Shown here in pieces: positions 26,608 to 33,814 of a stretch of DNA of 64,000 nucleotides. Origin of the DNA: Modestobacter sp. VKM Ac-2985 (lineage in GTDB: Bacteria; Actinomycetota; Actinomycetes; Mycobacteriales; Geodermatophilaceae); the NCBI RefSeq assembly GCF_026967925.1, contig NZ_JAPVBI010000003.1, positions 127,070-191,069 on the forward strand, written 5' to 3'. The stretch's first letter is position 1. The number at the start of each line of letters is the position of its first letter. The notes under the pieces are model-generated. The model worked only from the letters and a program-made list of their open reading frames with translations. It made no database searches and was not told where the DNA came from. A program made the translations under genes and the position numbers.

Positions 26608-27330
26608 TCAACCGCCGCTCTCTACCCCCAGGTACGCCTGCACGACGCGCTCGTCGGCGAGCAGCTCACCGGCCGGGCCGGAGTGCACGACCTCCCCGCT
26701 CTGCAGCACGTACCCGTGGTCGGCGGCGCGCAGCGCCCGGCGGGCGTTCTGTTCCACGAGCACGACCGTGGTCCCCGAGGCACGGATCTCCTCGATGACC
26801 CGGAAGACCTCGGCGACGATCTTGGGCGCCAGCCCCATCGACGGCTCGTCCATGAGCATCACCTTCGGCCCGGCGATCAGGGCGCGGGCGATGGCCAGCA
26901 TCTGCTGTTCGCCACCGGACAGGGCACCGGCCGGGAGCGCTCGCCGTTCGGCCAGCACCGGGAACCGGTCGTACATGGCGTCGACGGAGCGCGCGCCGTC
27001 GCTCCCCGAGTGCCAGCCGCCCATCTGGAGGTTCTCCTCGACGGTGAGCGTGGCGAGGACCTGACGCCCCTCCGGCACCTGCACCAACCCGCGGCCCACC
27101 AGCTTGTGGGCCGGCGTCCGGGTGATGTCCTGGCCCTCGAAGGTGATCCGCCCGCCGGCCGGCCGCAGCATGCCGGAGACGGCGTTGATGACCGAGGACT
27201 TGCCCGCCCCGTTCGCCCCGACCAGCGTCACCAGCGAGCCCTGCTGCGCCTGGAACGAGACGTCCCGGACCGCCTCCACCCGTCCGTAGGTCACCCGCAG
27301 GTCCTCCACGGTGAGGATGGGGTCGCTCAT
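26608..27330 (-). CDS. livF: branched-chain-type ABC transporter ATP-binding protein
   Basis: A 240-residue cytoplasmic ATPase of the LivF class. Walker A GANGAGKSS near residue 38, LivF-typical GLVQVPEGRQVLATLTVEENL, signature LSGGEQQMLAIARALI, Walker B VMLMDEPSMGLAP and the H-loop region. Its ATG overlaps the stop of the LivM-LivG gene (ATGA). Last gene of a four-gene importer operon; with LivG it powers uptake. Confidence 0.93.
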   Translation of the reverse strand: MSDPILTVEDLRVTYGRVEAVRDVSFQAQQGSLVTLVGANGAGKSSVINAVSGMLRPAGGRITFEGQDITRTPAHKLVGRGLVQVPEGRQVLATLTVEENLQMGGWHSGSDGARSVDAMYDRFPVLAERRALPAGALSGGEQQMLAIARALIAGPKVMLMDEPSMGLAPKIVAEVFRVIEEIRASGTTVVLVEQNARRALRAADHGYVLQSGEVVHSGPAGELLADERVVQAYLGVESGG

Positions 27331-29144
27331 GTCGCCTCCCTCGGGCCGGTGTCCGGTGTGTCCAGGGTGCCGGCGTCACCGGGCCGCAGGTTCACGACCG
27401 CATCCGGTGGCGCATCCTCGGCCGGGGTCGCATCCGCGCGGGTTCCCTCGGCGAGCAGGCCGCCGTCCACGTCGTCGTCGTCGGCCGAGCCCAGGTAGGC
27501 CTCGATGACCGCGGGATCGGCGGCGATCGCCTCCGGCGCGCCGCTGGCGATGACCTCGCCGAAGTTGAGGACGACGACCCGGCTGCAGGTCTGCAGGACC
27601 ATGCCGACGTTGTGCTCGATGAACAGGATGGTCAGCCCGTCCTGCGCCAGCGACCGGATCAGCTCCGACAGCCGCGCCGCCTCGACGTGGTTCATCCCGG
27701 CGGCCGGCTCGTCCAGGATCAGCAGCGACGGATCGGAGGCCAGCGCGCGGGCGATCTCGAGCCTGCGCTGGTCGCCGTAGGACAGGGCCTCGGCGCGGGT
27801 GGCGGCGAGCGAGGTCAGCCCGACCCGCTCCAGGCAGCGGGACGCCTGCCGCAGCGCCGCCCGCTCGTCCCGGCGCGCCGACGGCAGCCAGAGCAGCCGC
27901 CGCAGGAAGGTCGGCCGGCTGACGAGGTGGGCGCCGACCAGCACGTTCTCCAGCGCCGACAGCCGGTTGAACAGCTTCGAGTGCTGGAACGTGCGGCTCA
28001 CCCCCGCGGCGGCGATGCGGTGCACCGGCGTGCTGCCGATCGCCGTCCCGAGCACCGTCGCGCTGCCCGTGCTGGGCGGGACCAGGCCGCTGATCATGTT
28101 GACCAGCGTCGTCTTGCCGGCCCCGTTGGGGCCGATCAGGCCGACCACCTCACCGGCCCGGACGTCCAGGTCCACGTCACGGACGGCGTGCACCCCGCCG
28201 TACTCCTTGCCCAACCCGGCCAGGGTGACCACCGGTTCGCCGGCTGCCGGGTGACGACGACCGGCCAGGCCGGCGGCGTCGTCGTCGGCAGCGCCGGACG
28301 GCATGCGCGTCCGGCGCGGGATGAGGCTCGCCAGACCGCCCGGCAGGAACAGGATGACGGCCAGCAGCAGCAGGCCGGCGAGGAACGGCCGGATCCAGCC
28401 GGCCTCCACCCCGACCGCCCGCTGGACCTCCGGGACGATCGTCTGGAACCCGCTGCCCAGCAGCGGCCCCAGGAACATCGTGGAACCACCGACCACGGCG
28501 GTGACCAGACCCTCGACGGCCGCCAGGAAGTCGAAGTCGCTGGGAGCGATGAGCCGGACGTAGTAGGCGTAGAGGACGCCGTACAGCCCGGCGACCGCCC
28601 CTGCGGTGACGAAGGCGGCGAGCCGGTGGCGACCCACGTCGATGCCCATGGAGCGGGCGGCCAGCTCGTCCTCGCGGATGGCCTCCAGGGCGCGGCCGTA
28701 CCGGGAACGGCCCATCCGCCAGAACCAGTAGGCCACCAGCGCGAGCGCGGTCCACGCCATGCCGACGGTGAGGACCCGGGGCACCCCGAGGCCCTGCGCG
28801 CCACCGGTCCACTCCTGGTTGAGCAGCACCACCCGCACCGCCTCGGCGAACCCGAGGGTGGCGATGGCCAGGAAGACCCCGCGCAGGTGCATGGTCGGCA
28901 GGCCGAGGACGACGGCGGCGAGCGCGCCGACCGACATGCCGATCACCACGGCGATCAGCAGCGCAGGGATCTCCCCGACGTCGGCCGCGCTGGGTGCCAG
29001 GTAGGCCCCGGAGAACGCCGCCAGCGAGGCGAAGCCGGCCTGGCCGAGGCTGAGCTGCCCGGCGATCAGGACGGCGTAGAAGGAGTAGGCGAAGATCGCG
29101 CCCAGCGCGATGAAGGTCAGGGTGGTGGCGTACTGGTCCAGCAT
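27327..29144 (-). CDS. fused LivM permease and LivG ATPase
   Basis: A 605-residue fusion. Residues 1-300 are a LivM-type permease with about nine helices (GQLSLGQAGFASLAAFSGAYLA, and EDELAARSMGIDVGRHRLAAFV). After a polar linker (about 300-335) comes a LivG ATPase: Walker A GPNGAGKTT, RTFQHSKLFNRLSALENV, signature ALSYGDQRRLEIARAL, Walker B LILDEPAAGMN and IEHNVGMVL. The last 40 residues are an acidic/Pro-rich tail. M-G fusions occur in actinobacteria and Rhizobiales. The ATG overlaps the livH stop (TGATG). Confidence 0.93.
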   Translation of the reverse strand: MLDQYATTLTFIALGAIFAYSFYAVLIAGQLSLGQAGFASLAAFSGAYLAPSAADVGEIPALLIAVVIGMSVGALAAVVLGLPTMHLRGVFLAIATLGFAEAVRVVLLNQEWTGGAQGLGVPRVLTVGMAWTALALVAYWFWRMGRSRYGRALEAIREDELAARSMGIDVGRHRLAAFVTAGAVAGLYGVLYAYYVRLIAPSDFDFLAAVEGLVTAVVGGSTMFLGPLLGSGFQTIVPEVQRAVGVEAGWIRPFLAGLLLLAVILFLPGGLASLIPRRTRMPSGAADDDAAGLAGRRHPAAGEPVVTLAGLGKEYGGVHAVRDVDLDVRAGEVVGLIGPNGAGKTTLVNMISGLVPPSTGSATVLGTAIGSTPVHRIAAAGVSRTFQHSKLFNRLSALENVLVGAHLVSRPTFLRRLLWLPSARRDERAALRQASRCLERVGLTSLAATRAEALSYGDQRRLEIARALASDPSLLILDEPAAGMNHVEAARLSELIRSLAQDGLTILFIEHNVGMVLQTCSRVVVLNFGEVIASGAPEAIAADPAVIEAYLGSADDDDVDGGLLAEGTRADATPAEDAPPDAVVNLRPGDAGTLDTPDTGPREAT

Positions 29145-30019
29145 CAGACCTCCCGGACCTTCCGCGCGCCGAGCAGCCCCTGCGGGCGCAGCAGCAGGAT
29201 CACGAACAGCAGGCCGAAGGCGATGACGTCCCTCCAGGACGAGCCGATGTACTGGACGGCGAACACCTCGGCCAGGCCCAGCAGCAGCCCGCCGATGAGC
29301 GCGCCGGGCAGCGAGCCCATGCCGCCGACGATGATGACGGCCAGGCCCTTGAGCTCGATCGCCGAACCCATGCCCAGCTGGGCGGTGTTCACGTTGATGG
29401 CGAACAGCACTCCGGCGACCGCGCCGAGCGCCGAGGAGATCGCGAAGGTGATCGCCGTGACCCGATCGACGTCCACGCCGAGCACCCGCGCCGCCGTCGG
29501 GTTCTCCGCGACCGCGCGCATCCCCCGACCCAGCCGCGTCCGGGTGACCATGTACGTGAGGCCCACCATGAGGGCGAGGGAGATCGCGAGGATCACCACC
29601 TGCACGAGGGTCACCTGGGCGCCGGCGAGCTCGAACCGGGTGTCGGGGAACGAGCCCGGCGGGAAGCGGCGGGTGTCCGGACCGTAGCGCCACTGCAACA
29701 GCGCGACCAGCATGCCGGCGAGCGCGATGGAGGAGATCAGCCCGGCGAAGTGGGCGTCGGCCCGGCCCTTGAGCGGCCGGAACGCCACACGCTCGATGAC
29801 CAGGCCCAGCACGGCGCCGAAGACGAACACGATCGGCAGGGCGGCCCAGAGCGACAGCCCACCCCGCTCGACCAGCTCGATGCCGACGAAGGCGGAAGCG
29901 GCGAAGACCGCGGGGTGCGCCAGGTTCAACCGGTCGAGGATGCCGAAGACCAGCGTGAAGCCGATGGCGAACAACGCGTAGATCGAACCGATGAAGATGC
30001 CGTTGAGGAGCTGCTGCAC
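29144..30019 (-). CDS. livH: branched-chain-type ABC transporter permease
   Basis: A 291-residue membrane permease of the LivH class, eight helices. Starts MQQLLNGIFIGSIYALFAIGFTLVFGILDRLNLAHP, the typical family N-terminus, and has the coupling loop TRLGRGMRAVAENPTAARVLGVDVDRV. Second gene of the operon after the binding protein (137-base gap, which holds GC-rich dyads and may attenuate expression to favour the binding protein). Confidence 0.93.
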   Translation of the reverse strand: MQQLLNGIFIGSIYALFAIGFTLVFGILDRLNLAHPAVFAASAFVGIELVERGGLSLWAALPIVFVFGAVLGLVIERVAFRPLKGRADAHFAGLISSIALAGMLVALLQWRYGPDTRRFPPGSFPDTRFELAGAQVTLVQVVILAISLALMVGLTYMVTRTRLGRGMRAVAENPTAARVLGVDVDRVTAITFAISSALGAVAGVLFAINVNTAQLGMGSAIELKGLAVIIVGGMGSLPGALIGGLLLGLAEVFAVQYIGSSWRDVIAFGLLFVILLLRPQGLLGARKVREV

Positions 30020-30155
30020 AGCGTTGCCTGTTCTCGTCGTGGGTGCCCGGGCACGGTAGCCGAGACGCGCGACCGGGGCCCCGGTCCGCGGACCGGGGCC
30101 CCGGCGGGGTCGCAGCGCGGCGCAGGCCGGTCAGCCGGCCGACGCCGCGTCCGGG

Positions 30156-31331
30156 TCATTCGAGGACGGCGAACTCGCCGTCCTGGACCACCTGCACGAC
30201 GGCCGGGTGGTCGGCGTCCCGGTTCTCGTCGATGGAGAACTCACCGAGGACGGTGGGCAGGCCCTCGATCTGCCCCAGCGCCTCCTGGATGTCGTCCCGC
30301 TCCGCGGAGCAGTTGGCGCGCACGGCGTGGTCGACGAGCTTGAGCCCGGTGTAGGCCTGAGCGGCGAACTGGTCGGGCTGCGCGCCGTACTCGGCCTCGT
30401 AGGCCTCGAGGAACGCCTGGTTCTCGGGGTTGTCGGACGACGAGTTCCAGGCGGCGCCGACGACGACGCCCTCGGCCGCCTCGCCGGCGTCGGACATCAG
30501 CTGCGGGTTGTTGAACCCGTTGCCGCCGATGATCGGCACATCGATCCCGAGTTCACGGGCCTGGGTCACCAGCGGCACCGCGGCCTCGATCAGTGCGGAG
30601 ACGACCAGCGCGTCCGGGTCGCTCTGCTGCGCCTGGGTGAGCAGGGCGCGGAAATCGGTGTCGGACTTGGAGAACGTGATCGTCTCGCTGACGTTCACGC
30701 CCTCCTCCTCGAGCGCGGCGGTGAACGCCTCGTACCCGGACTCGGTGAACGCGTCGTCGTTGCTGTACATGACGACGACGTCCTGGAGCCCGAACTGTTC
30801 GGTCGCCTGGGCGATCGTCTGCGGGATCACCGCTTGCTCGGTGAGGGAGTCGCGGAAGATGTAGTCACCGATCTCGGTGACGCCCGCGGCGGTGTTGGAG
30901 ATGCCCAGCACCGGGACGCCGGCCTCCTGGGCGATCGGGTCGGCCTGGACGGCGGCGTTGGACAGCGTCGGCCCGATGATGAGACTCGCGCCGTCGGAGA
31001 CGAACTGGTCGAACAGGGTGATGCCCTGCCGGGGATCGGTCTGGTCGTCCTCGATCGTGAGGTCGTAGGTGACGCCGTCCTGTTCGGCGAGCTCCGCGGC
31101 GGCCAGCTCCAGGCCACGCTGCTGGGACTCGCCGTAGCTGGCCGCTGCGCCGGTGAGGCTGAGCACCGCGCCGATGGGCACCTCGCCCTCGATGGTGCAC
31201 GATTCGCCGCTGCCCTCGCCGGTCAGCCCCCCGGAGGCGGTGGAGTCCCCACCGCCGTCGCCGGAGGAGCAGGAGGCGAGGACGACGACCGCGGCGCCGG
31301 CCGCGGCAACGGTGTGAAGCTTGGTGCGCAT
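30156..31331 (-). CDS. LIV-type ABC substrate-binding lipoprotein
   Basis: A 391-residue exported solute-binding protein. Signal peptide with lipobox VVVLASC followed by a Ser/Gly-rich linker. The mature fold is Leu/Ile/Val-binding type (PIGAVLSLTGAAASYGESQQRGLELAAAEL, later IIGPTLSNAAVQADPIAQEAGVPVLGISN). The family also binds amides, urea, short acids and aromatic acids, so the ligand is open. ATG with GGGAGAG upstream. First gene of the importer operon. Neighbouring hydroxyacid oxidase and hydantoinase genes hint at an organic-acid or amide ligand. Confidence 0.92.
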   Translation of the reverse strand: MRTKLHTVAAAGAAVVVLASCSSGDGGGDSTASGGLTGEGSGESCTIEGEVPIGAVLSLTGAAASYGESQQRGLELAAAELAEQDGVTYDLTIEDDQTDPRQGITLFDQFVSDGASLIIGPTLSNAAVQADPIAQEAGVPVLGISNTAAGVTEIGDYIFRDSLTEQAVIPQTIAQATEQFGLQDVVVMYSNDDAFTESGYEAFTAALEEEGVNVSETITFSKSDTDFRALLTQAQQSDPDALVVSALIEAAVPLVTQARELGIDVPIIGGNGFNNPQLMSDAGEAAEGVVVGAAWNSSSDNPENQAFLEAYEAEYGAQPDQFAAQAYTGLKLVDHAVRANCSAERDDIQEALGQIEGLPTVLGEFSIDENRDADHPAVVQVVQDGEFAVLE

Positions 31332-31501
31332 GTCTCTCCCTTGTCGAGCACGACGACCACGTCGGCCCCGACGAGGCGACCGCGCGTCCCTCGGGGCGGC
31401 CGGGCATGCCCGTGCCGCCCGGACGTCGTGGGCCGACCGAGGCGGTCGGCCGGTTACCTGAGTCACAGTAGGCACTTGCTGCTCAGCCCTCGGCAGCGGC
31501 G

Positions 31502-31532
31502 GGCGAAGCGTGTGCAGAACGTGACCCACCAG
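31502..31532 (+). repeat. dispersed repeat, partial copy D
   Basis: GGCGAAGCGTGTGCAGAACG shares the core GCGTGTGC(G/A)GAA with the copies at 32925, 42648 and 54051; the right half is not conserved. Confidence 0.4.
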
Positions 31533-31557
31533 GACCGTGGGACGTGGGCGCATCGCC

Positions 31558-31626
31558 GACTGCTGGTCCGCCCGCAGAGGTCGGTACCGCGTCGCCTGCT
31601 CCGTCCACGACGGTGGCGACGCTGAC
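31558..31626 (+). pseudogene. RelE-type toxin remnant
   Basis: About 22 codons read DCWSARRGRYRVACSVHDGG, matching YWSARRGQYRVIYSIHDEE of the intact RelE toxin at 32635. Both flanks have lost similarity and no full gene can be made. A decayed second toxin next to the living one. Confidence 0.5.
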
Positions 31627-31863
31627 ACGTTCAGATGCCCCGGGCGGGACGGCGATCCGCGTGATGCGCGAGGCCGCCCCACGACCTGCCGGAACGCTCT
31701 TGAGCTCGTGCACCCCTCGGTCACTCCCGACACCGAGGCCCACAGTTCCCGACCGTGATGCCTCGTCGCTTCCGGAGACGTCCACGAAGAGCACTCGTCC
31801 GCGGACGGACGAGCCTGTGGACAACGGTGCCAGGACGTCGGCGGCCGCTGCCACCGTGACGGC

Positions 31864-32418
31864 ATGACACAGATCGTGCGCTCGACCGTGCCCACCGCCT
31901 CGGCTGCCGAACTGAGCCTCTGGTGGGCCGAGGTCATGTCCGAGGAACGACTCCCAGATCTCACGCTGGCCATGCTCTGGCTGGACTCCTCCGGCCACCG
32001 GCTCGGGCGCTGCCTGCGCCTCACCGGCGTGCGGAAGCCCGACGTGCAGGCCGCCGAAGCGGTGCTACGGGTCCACCGCGCCGTCACGGCGGACGGGGTC
32101 GCGGATGAGGGCCACCTGGCCTTCGCCCTCTGCCGGCCCGGTGGGGCCGACGTCACCGCGGCTGACGAGGAGTGGGCCGATGTCCTCGATGCGCTCTTCG
32201 CGGATCGCGATGAGGGCACCTGGAGCCTCCATCTGGCCGCGGGCGGCTGGATCACGCCGATCGTGCGCCCACCCGCCACGAGGTTCGACCCACATCGCGT
32301 GGCTCTGCGACCACCTGGCGAACTGCTTGACCGCGGCTGGCTGCTTGACCAGGATTCTGGTCATGACGACGCAGCCGCTCGCCACGGTCAAGGCCCGGTT
32401 CAGCCAGGTGATCGATGA
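31864..32418 (+). CDS. hypothetical protein overlapping a toxin-antitoxin locus
   Basis: A 184-residue predicted soluble protein starting MTQIVRSTVPTASAAELSLWWAEV. I do not recognise it. The first 155 residues look like a folded protein (LAMLWLDSSGHRLGRCLRLTGV; AGGWITPIVRPPATRFDPHRVALRPPGE). The last 25 or so (DQDSGHDDAAARHGQGPVQPGDR) run out of frame through the antitoxin promoter and its first 18 codons, as if the original stop was lost. No ribosome-binding site stands out. Possibly an immunity-like or phage-like orphan; no function assigned. Confidence 0.55.
   Translation: MTQIVRSTVPTASAAELSLWWAEVMSEERLPDLTLAMLWLDSSGHRLGRCLRLTGVRKPDVQAAEAVLRVHRAVTADGVADEGHLAFALCRPGGADVTAADEEWADVLDALFADRDEGTWSLHLAAGGWITPIVRPPATRFDPHRVALRPPGELLDRGWLLDQDSGHDDAAARHGQGPVQPGDR
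32347..32362. promoter_or_regulatory. operator of the YefM-RelE operon
   Basis: Perfect dyad GACCAG-GATT-CTGGTC directly abutting the antitoxin ATG. YefM/Phd antitoxins autoregulate through such short palindromes. TTGACC overlaps the left arm and may be a -35. Confidence 0.6.
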
Positions 32419-32638
32419 GGTGGCCGGCACCCATGAGCGGGTCACCATCACCAGGAACGGCAGTCCGGTCGCCGTCATCCTCGCGGTCGAGGACTACGAG
32501 TCGTTGATGGAGACCCTCGAAGTGCTGTCCGACCCCCAGGCCCGGTCGGAGATCCGGCAGGCCGAGTCCGAGATGACGGCCGGCGAGGTCTACGACGAGG
32601 CCGAGGTGCGAGCCGCACTGGCAGCCCGCCGCCGGTGA
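32363..32638 (+). CDS. YefM/Phd-family antitoxin
   Basis: A 91-residue antitoxin. N-terminal DNA-binding Phd/YefM fold: ATVKARFSQVIDEVAGTHERVTITRNGSPVAVILAVEDYESL. The C-terminal helix (SEIRQAESEMTAGEVYDEAEVRAALAARRR) wraps the toxin. It starts at the ATG next to the dyad and overlaps the toxin start by four bases (GTGA), so the pair is coupled. Confidence 0.92.
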   Translation: MTTQPLATVKARFSQVIDEVAGTHERVTITRNGSPVAVILAVEDYESLMETLEVLSDPQARSEIRQAESEMTAGEVYDEAEVRAALAARRR

Positions 32639-32910
32639 CCGGCCCCCGGGCCTACAGCGTCGTCCTCTCGGCCGCTGCGAAGCGGGCAGTCGAACGGGAC
32701 CTCCCTGAACCGGTGGCCGTGGCGGTCGTCGACTTCCTGTACGGGTCGCTGGCCGCGGAGCCGTACCGCGTGGGCAAGCCGCTGCGCTTCGGACTGGAGG
32801 GGTACTGGTCTGCGCGCAGGGGCCAGTACCGGGTCATCTACTCCATCCACGACGAGGAGGTGCTGGTTCGAGTCGTGCGCATCTCGCACCGCGCCGACGC
32901 CTACGGCTGA
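32635..32910 (+). CDS. RelE/ParE-family toxin
   Basis: A 91-residue mRNA-interferase-type toxin. Pattern YSVVLSAAAKRAVERDLPEPVAVAVVDFLYG, then RVGKPLRFGLEGYWSARRGQYRVIYSIHDEEVLVRVVRISHRADAYG, the standard RelE core with basic residues and a C-terminal HRADAY. It would cleave mRNA at the ribosome and is held by the upstream antitoxin. GTG start overlapping the antitoxin stop. The dispersed repeat starts 14 bases after its stop. Confidence 0.92.
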   Translation: MTGPRAYSVVLSAAAKRAVERDLPEPVAVAVVDFLYGSLAAEPYRVGKPLRFGLEGYWSARRGQYRVIYSIHDEEVLVRVVRISHRADAYG

Positions 32911-32924
32911 CTGGTTCCTCCTGC

Positions 32925-32967
32925 GGGGGCAAGCGTGTGCGGAAGCACCGTGTCGCCCCTCGGACAC
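32925..32967 (+). repeat. dispersed repeat copy B
   Basis: A 43-base element matching copy C (42648-42689) at 37 of 43 aligned positions by hand count. Left core GGGGGCA(A/G)GCGTGTGCGGAAG, right part a small hairpin GTGTC-GCCCCTCG-GACAC. The right end merges into the tRNA-Leu-like sequence. Confidence 0.65.
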
Positions 32968-33007
32968 AGAGTCGAACTCCCACAGCGTGGCAGGCGTGTG
33001 GGGGTTC
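32956..33007 (+). repeat. duplicate of the tRNA-Leu 3' end and its terminator (att-like)
   Basis: CCCCTCGGACAC is identical to 23730-23741 (the tRNA acceptor 3' strand and beyond); the next 16 bases match at 13. Then GAACTCCCAC / GTGGGGGTTC reproduces the tRNA terminator arms. This is what an integration event into a tRNA 3' end leaves at the far side. No integrase remains nearby. Confidence 0.6.
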
Positions 33008-33190
33008 TGCTGCTCTCCCCAGCTGCACTCCCACCACGACCTCGACGCCCCCTGGCCGAGCCCTCGGCCTCGGAGAAGGCGGCGGCGCTCATGGGACGGG
33101 GGCATGCCGGCGGACCGCTGCCCGCGCGGCCACGCCGAACTGATCTCGACCCCCTCGGGTGCGCCGAGCCCACCGCCGGCGGTCTGCTGA

Positions 33191-33814
33191 TCACAGGTGG
33201 GTCAAGGCCTCCGACAGGTCCACGACGTCGGCGTACTTGGCGTCCAGGTCAGCCAGGTTGTTCTCGTGAACCGCAGGCGTGCGGTCAGCGCACGCCTGCC
33301 GCACGACCTGGGGCCGGAAGCCGGAGTTGAGCGCGTCCATGGCGGTGGCCCGGACGCAGCCGGAGGTGGAGACGCCGGCGAGCACGACCGTGTCCACCCC
33401 GGCCGCGTACAGGGTCGGCGCCAGCGACGTCCCGAAGAAGGCAGACGCGTACTGCTTCACCACCACTGGTTCTCCCGGCACCGGGGCAAGGACCAGCTCG
33501 CCCCAGCCACCCGGGGCGCCCGCCGCGAAGACGGAGAGCGCGGGCACCTTGCGGACGAACAGCCCACCGTCGGCCAGGTCCGAGGCGTAGCGGACCACGG
33601 TCCAGACGACCGGGTGCCCGGCCGACCGGGCCGCGTCGACCAGGGACGTCACCGCTGCCACCGCCGACTCCGGCGACGGCAGCCCGAACGGTCCGTCCGG
33701 CTCGGTGTAGGCCCGCACCAGGTCGATGACGACGACGGCAGGCCTCGCCCCCCAGCCCACCCGGCCCGAGAACGAGCGGCCGTGCGGGCCGAGGGCTGGC
33801 TCCGGGACGCTCAC
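33191..33814 (-). CDS. isochorismatase-family amidohydrolase (N-carbamoylsarcosine amidase-like)
   Basis: A 207-residue cytoplasmic cysteine hydrolase. Catalytic triad: Asp in VVVIDLVRAYTEP, Lys in VVVKQYASAFFG, and Cys in AGVSTSGCVRATAMDAL near residue 155; a cis-peptide GVSTSG precedes the Cys. N-carbamoylsarcosine amidases and maleamate amidases have this form. The GTG start overlaps the hyuB stop (GTGA). With HyuAB it could finish breakdown of N-methylhydantoin to sarcosine, ammonia and CO2; another cyclic amide is also possible. Confidence 0.88.
   Translation of the reverse strand: MSVPEPALGPHGRSFSGRVGWGARPAVVVIDLVRAYTEPDGPFGLPSPESAVAAVTSLVDAARSAGHPVVWTVVRYASDLADGGLFVRKVPALSVFAAGAPGGWGELVLAPVPGEPVVVKQYASAFFGTSLAPTLYAAGVDTVVLAGVSTSGCVRATAMDALNSGFRPQVVRQACADRTPAVHENNLADLDAKYADVVDLSEALTHL

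Larger units (their letters stand above)
31332..31863. other. long gap upstream of the importer operon
   Basis: About 530 bases without an intact gene. It holds the importer promoter region, an eight-base dyad GGCCGACC / GGTCGGCC (31431-31451) in the leader, a partial copy of the dispersed repeat and a RelE remnant. Long open frames on both strands here read as low-complexity sequence and were not called. Confidence 0.5.

Noticed and set aside
31483-31998. Minus-strand frame of 171 codons upstream of the importer operon
   Set aside because: No ribosome-binding site, low-complexity, overlaps the start of the plus-strand hypothetical gene.
32935-33330. Plus-strand frames in the repeat region after relE
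   Set aside because: They are made of the dispersed repeat and the complement of the amidohydrolase gene.
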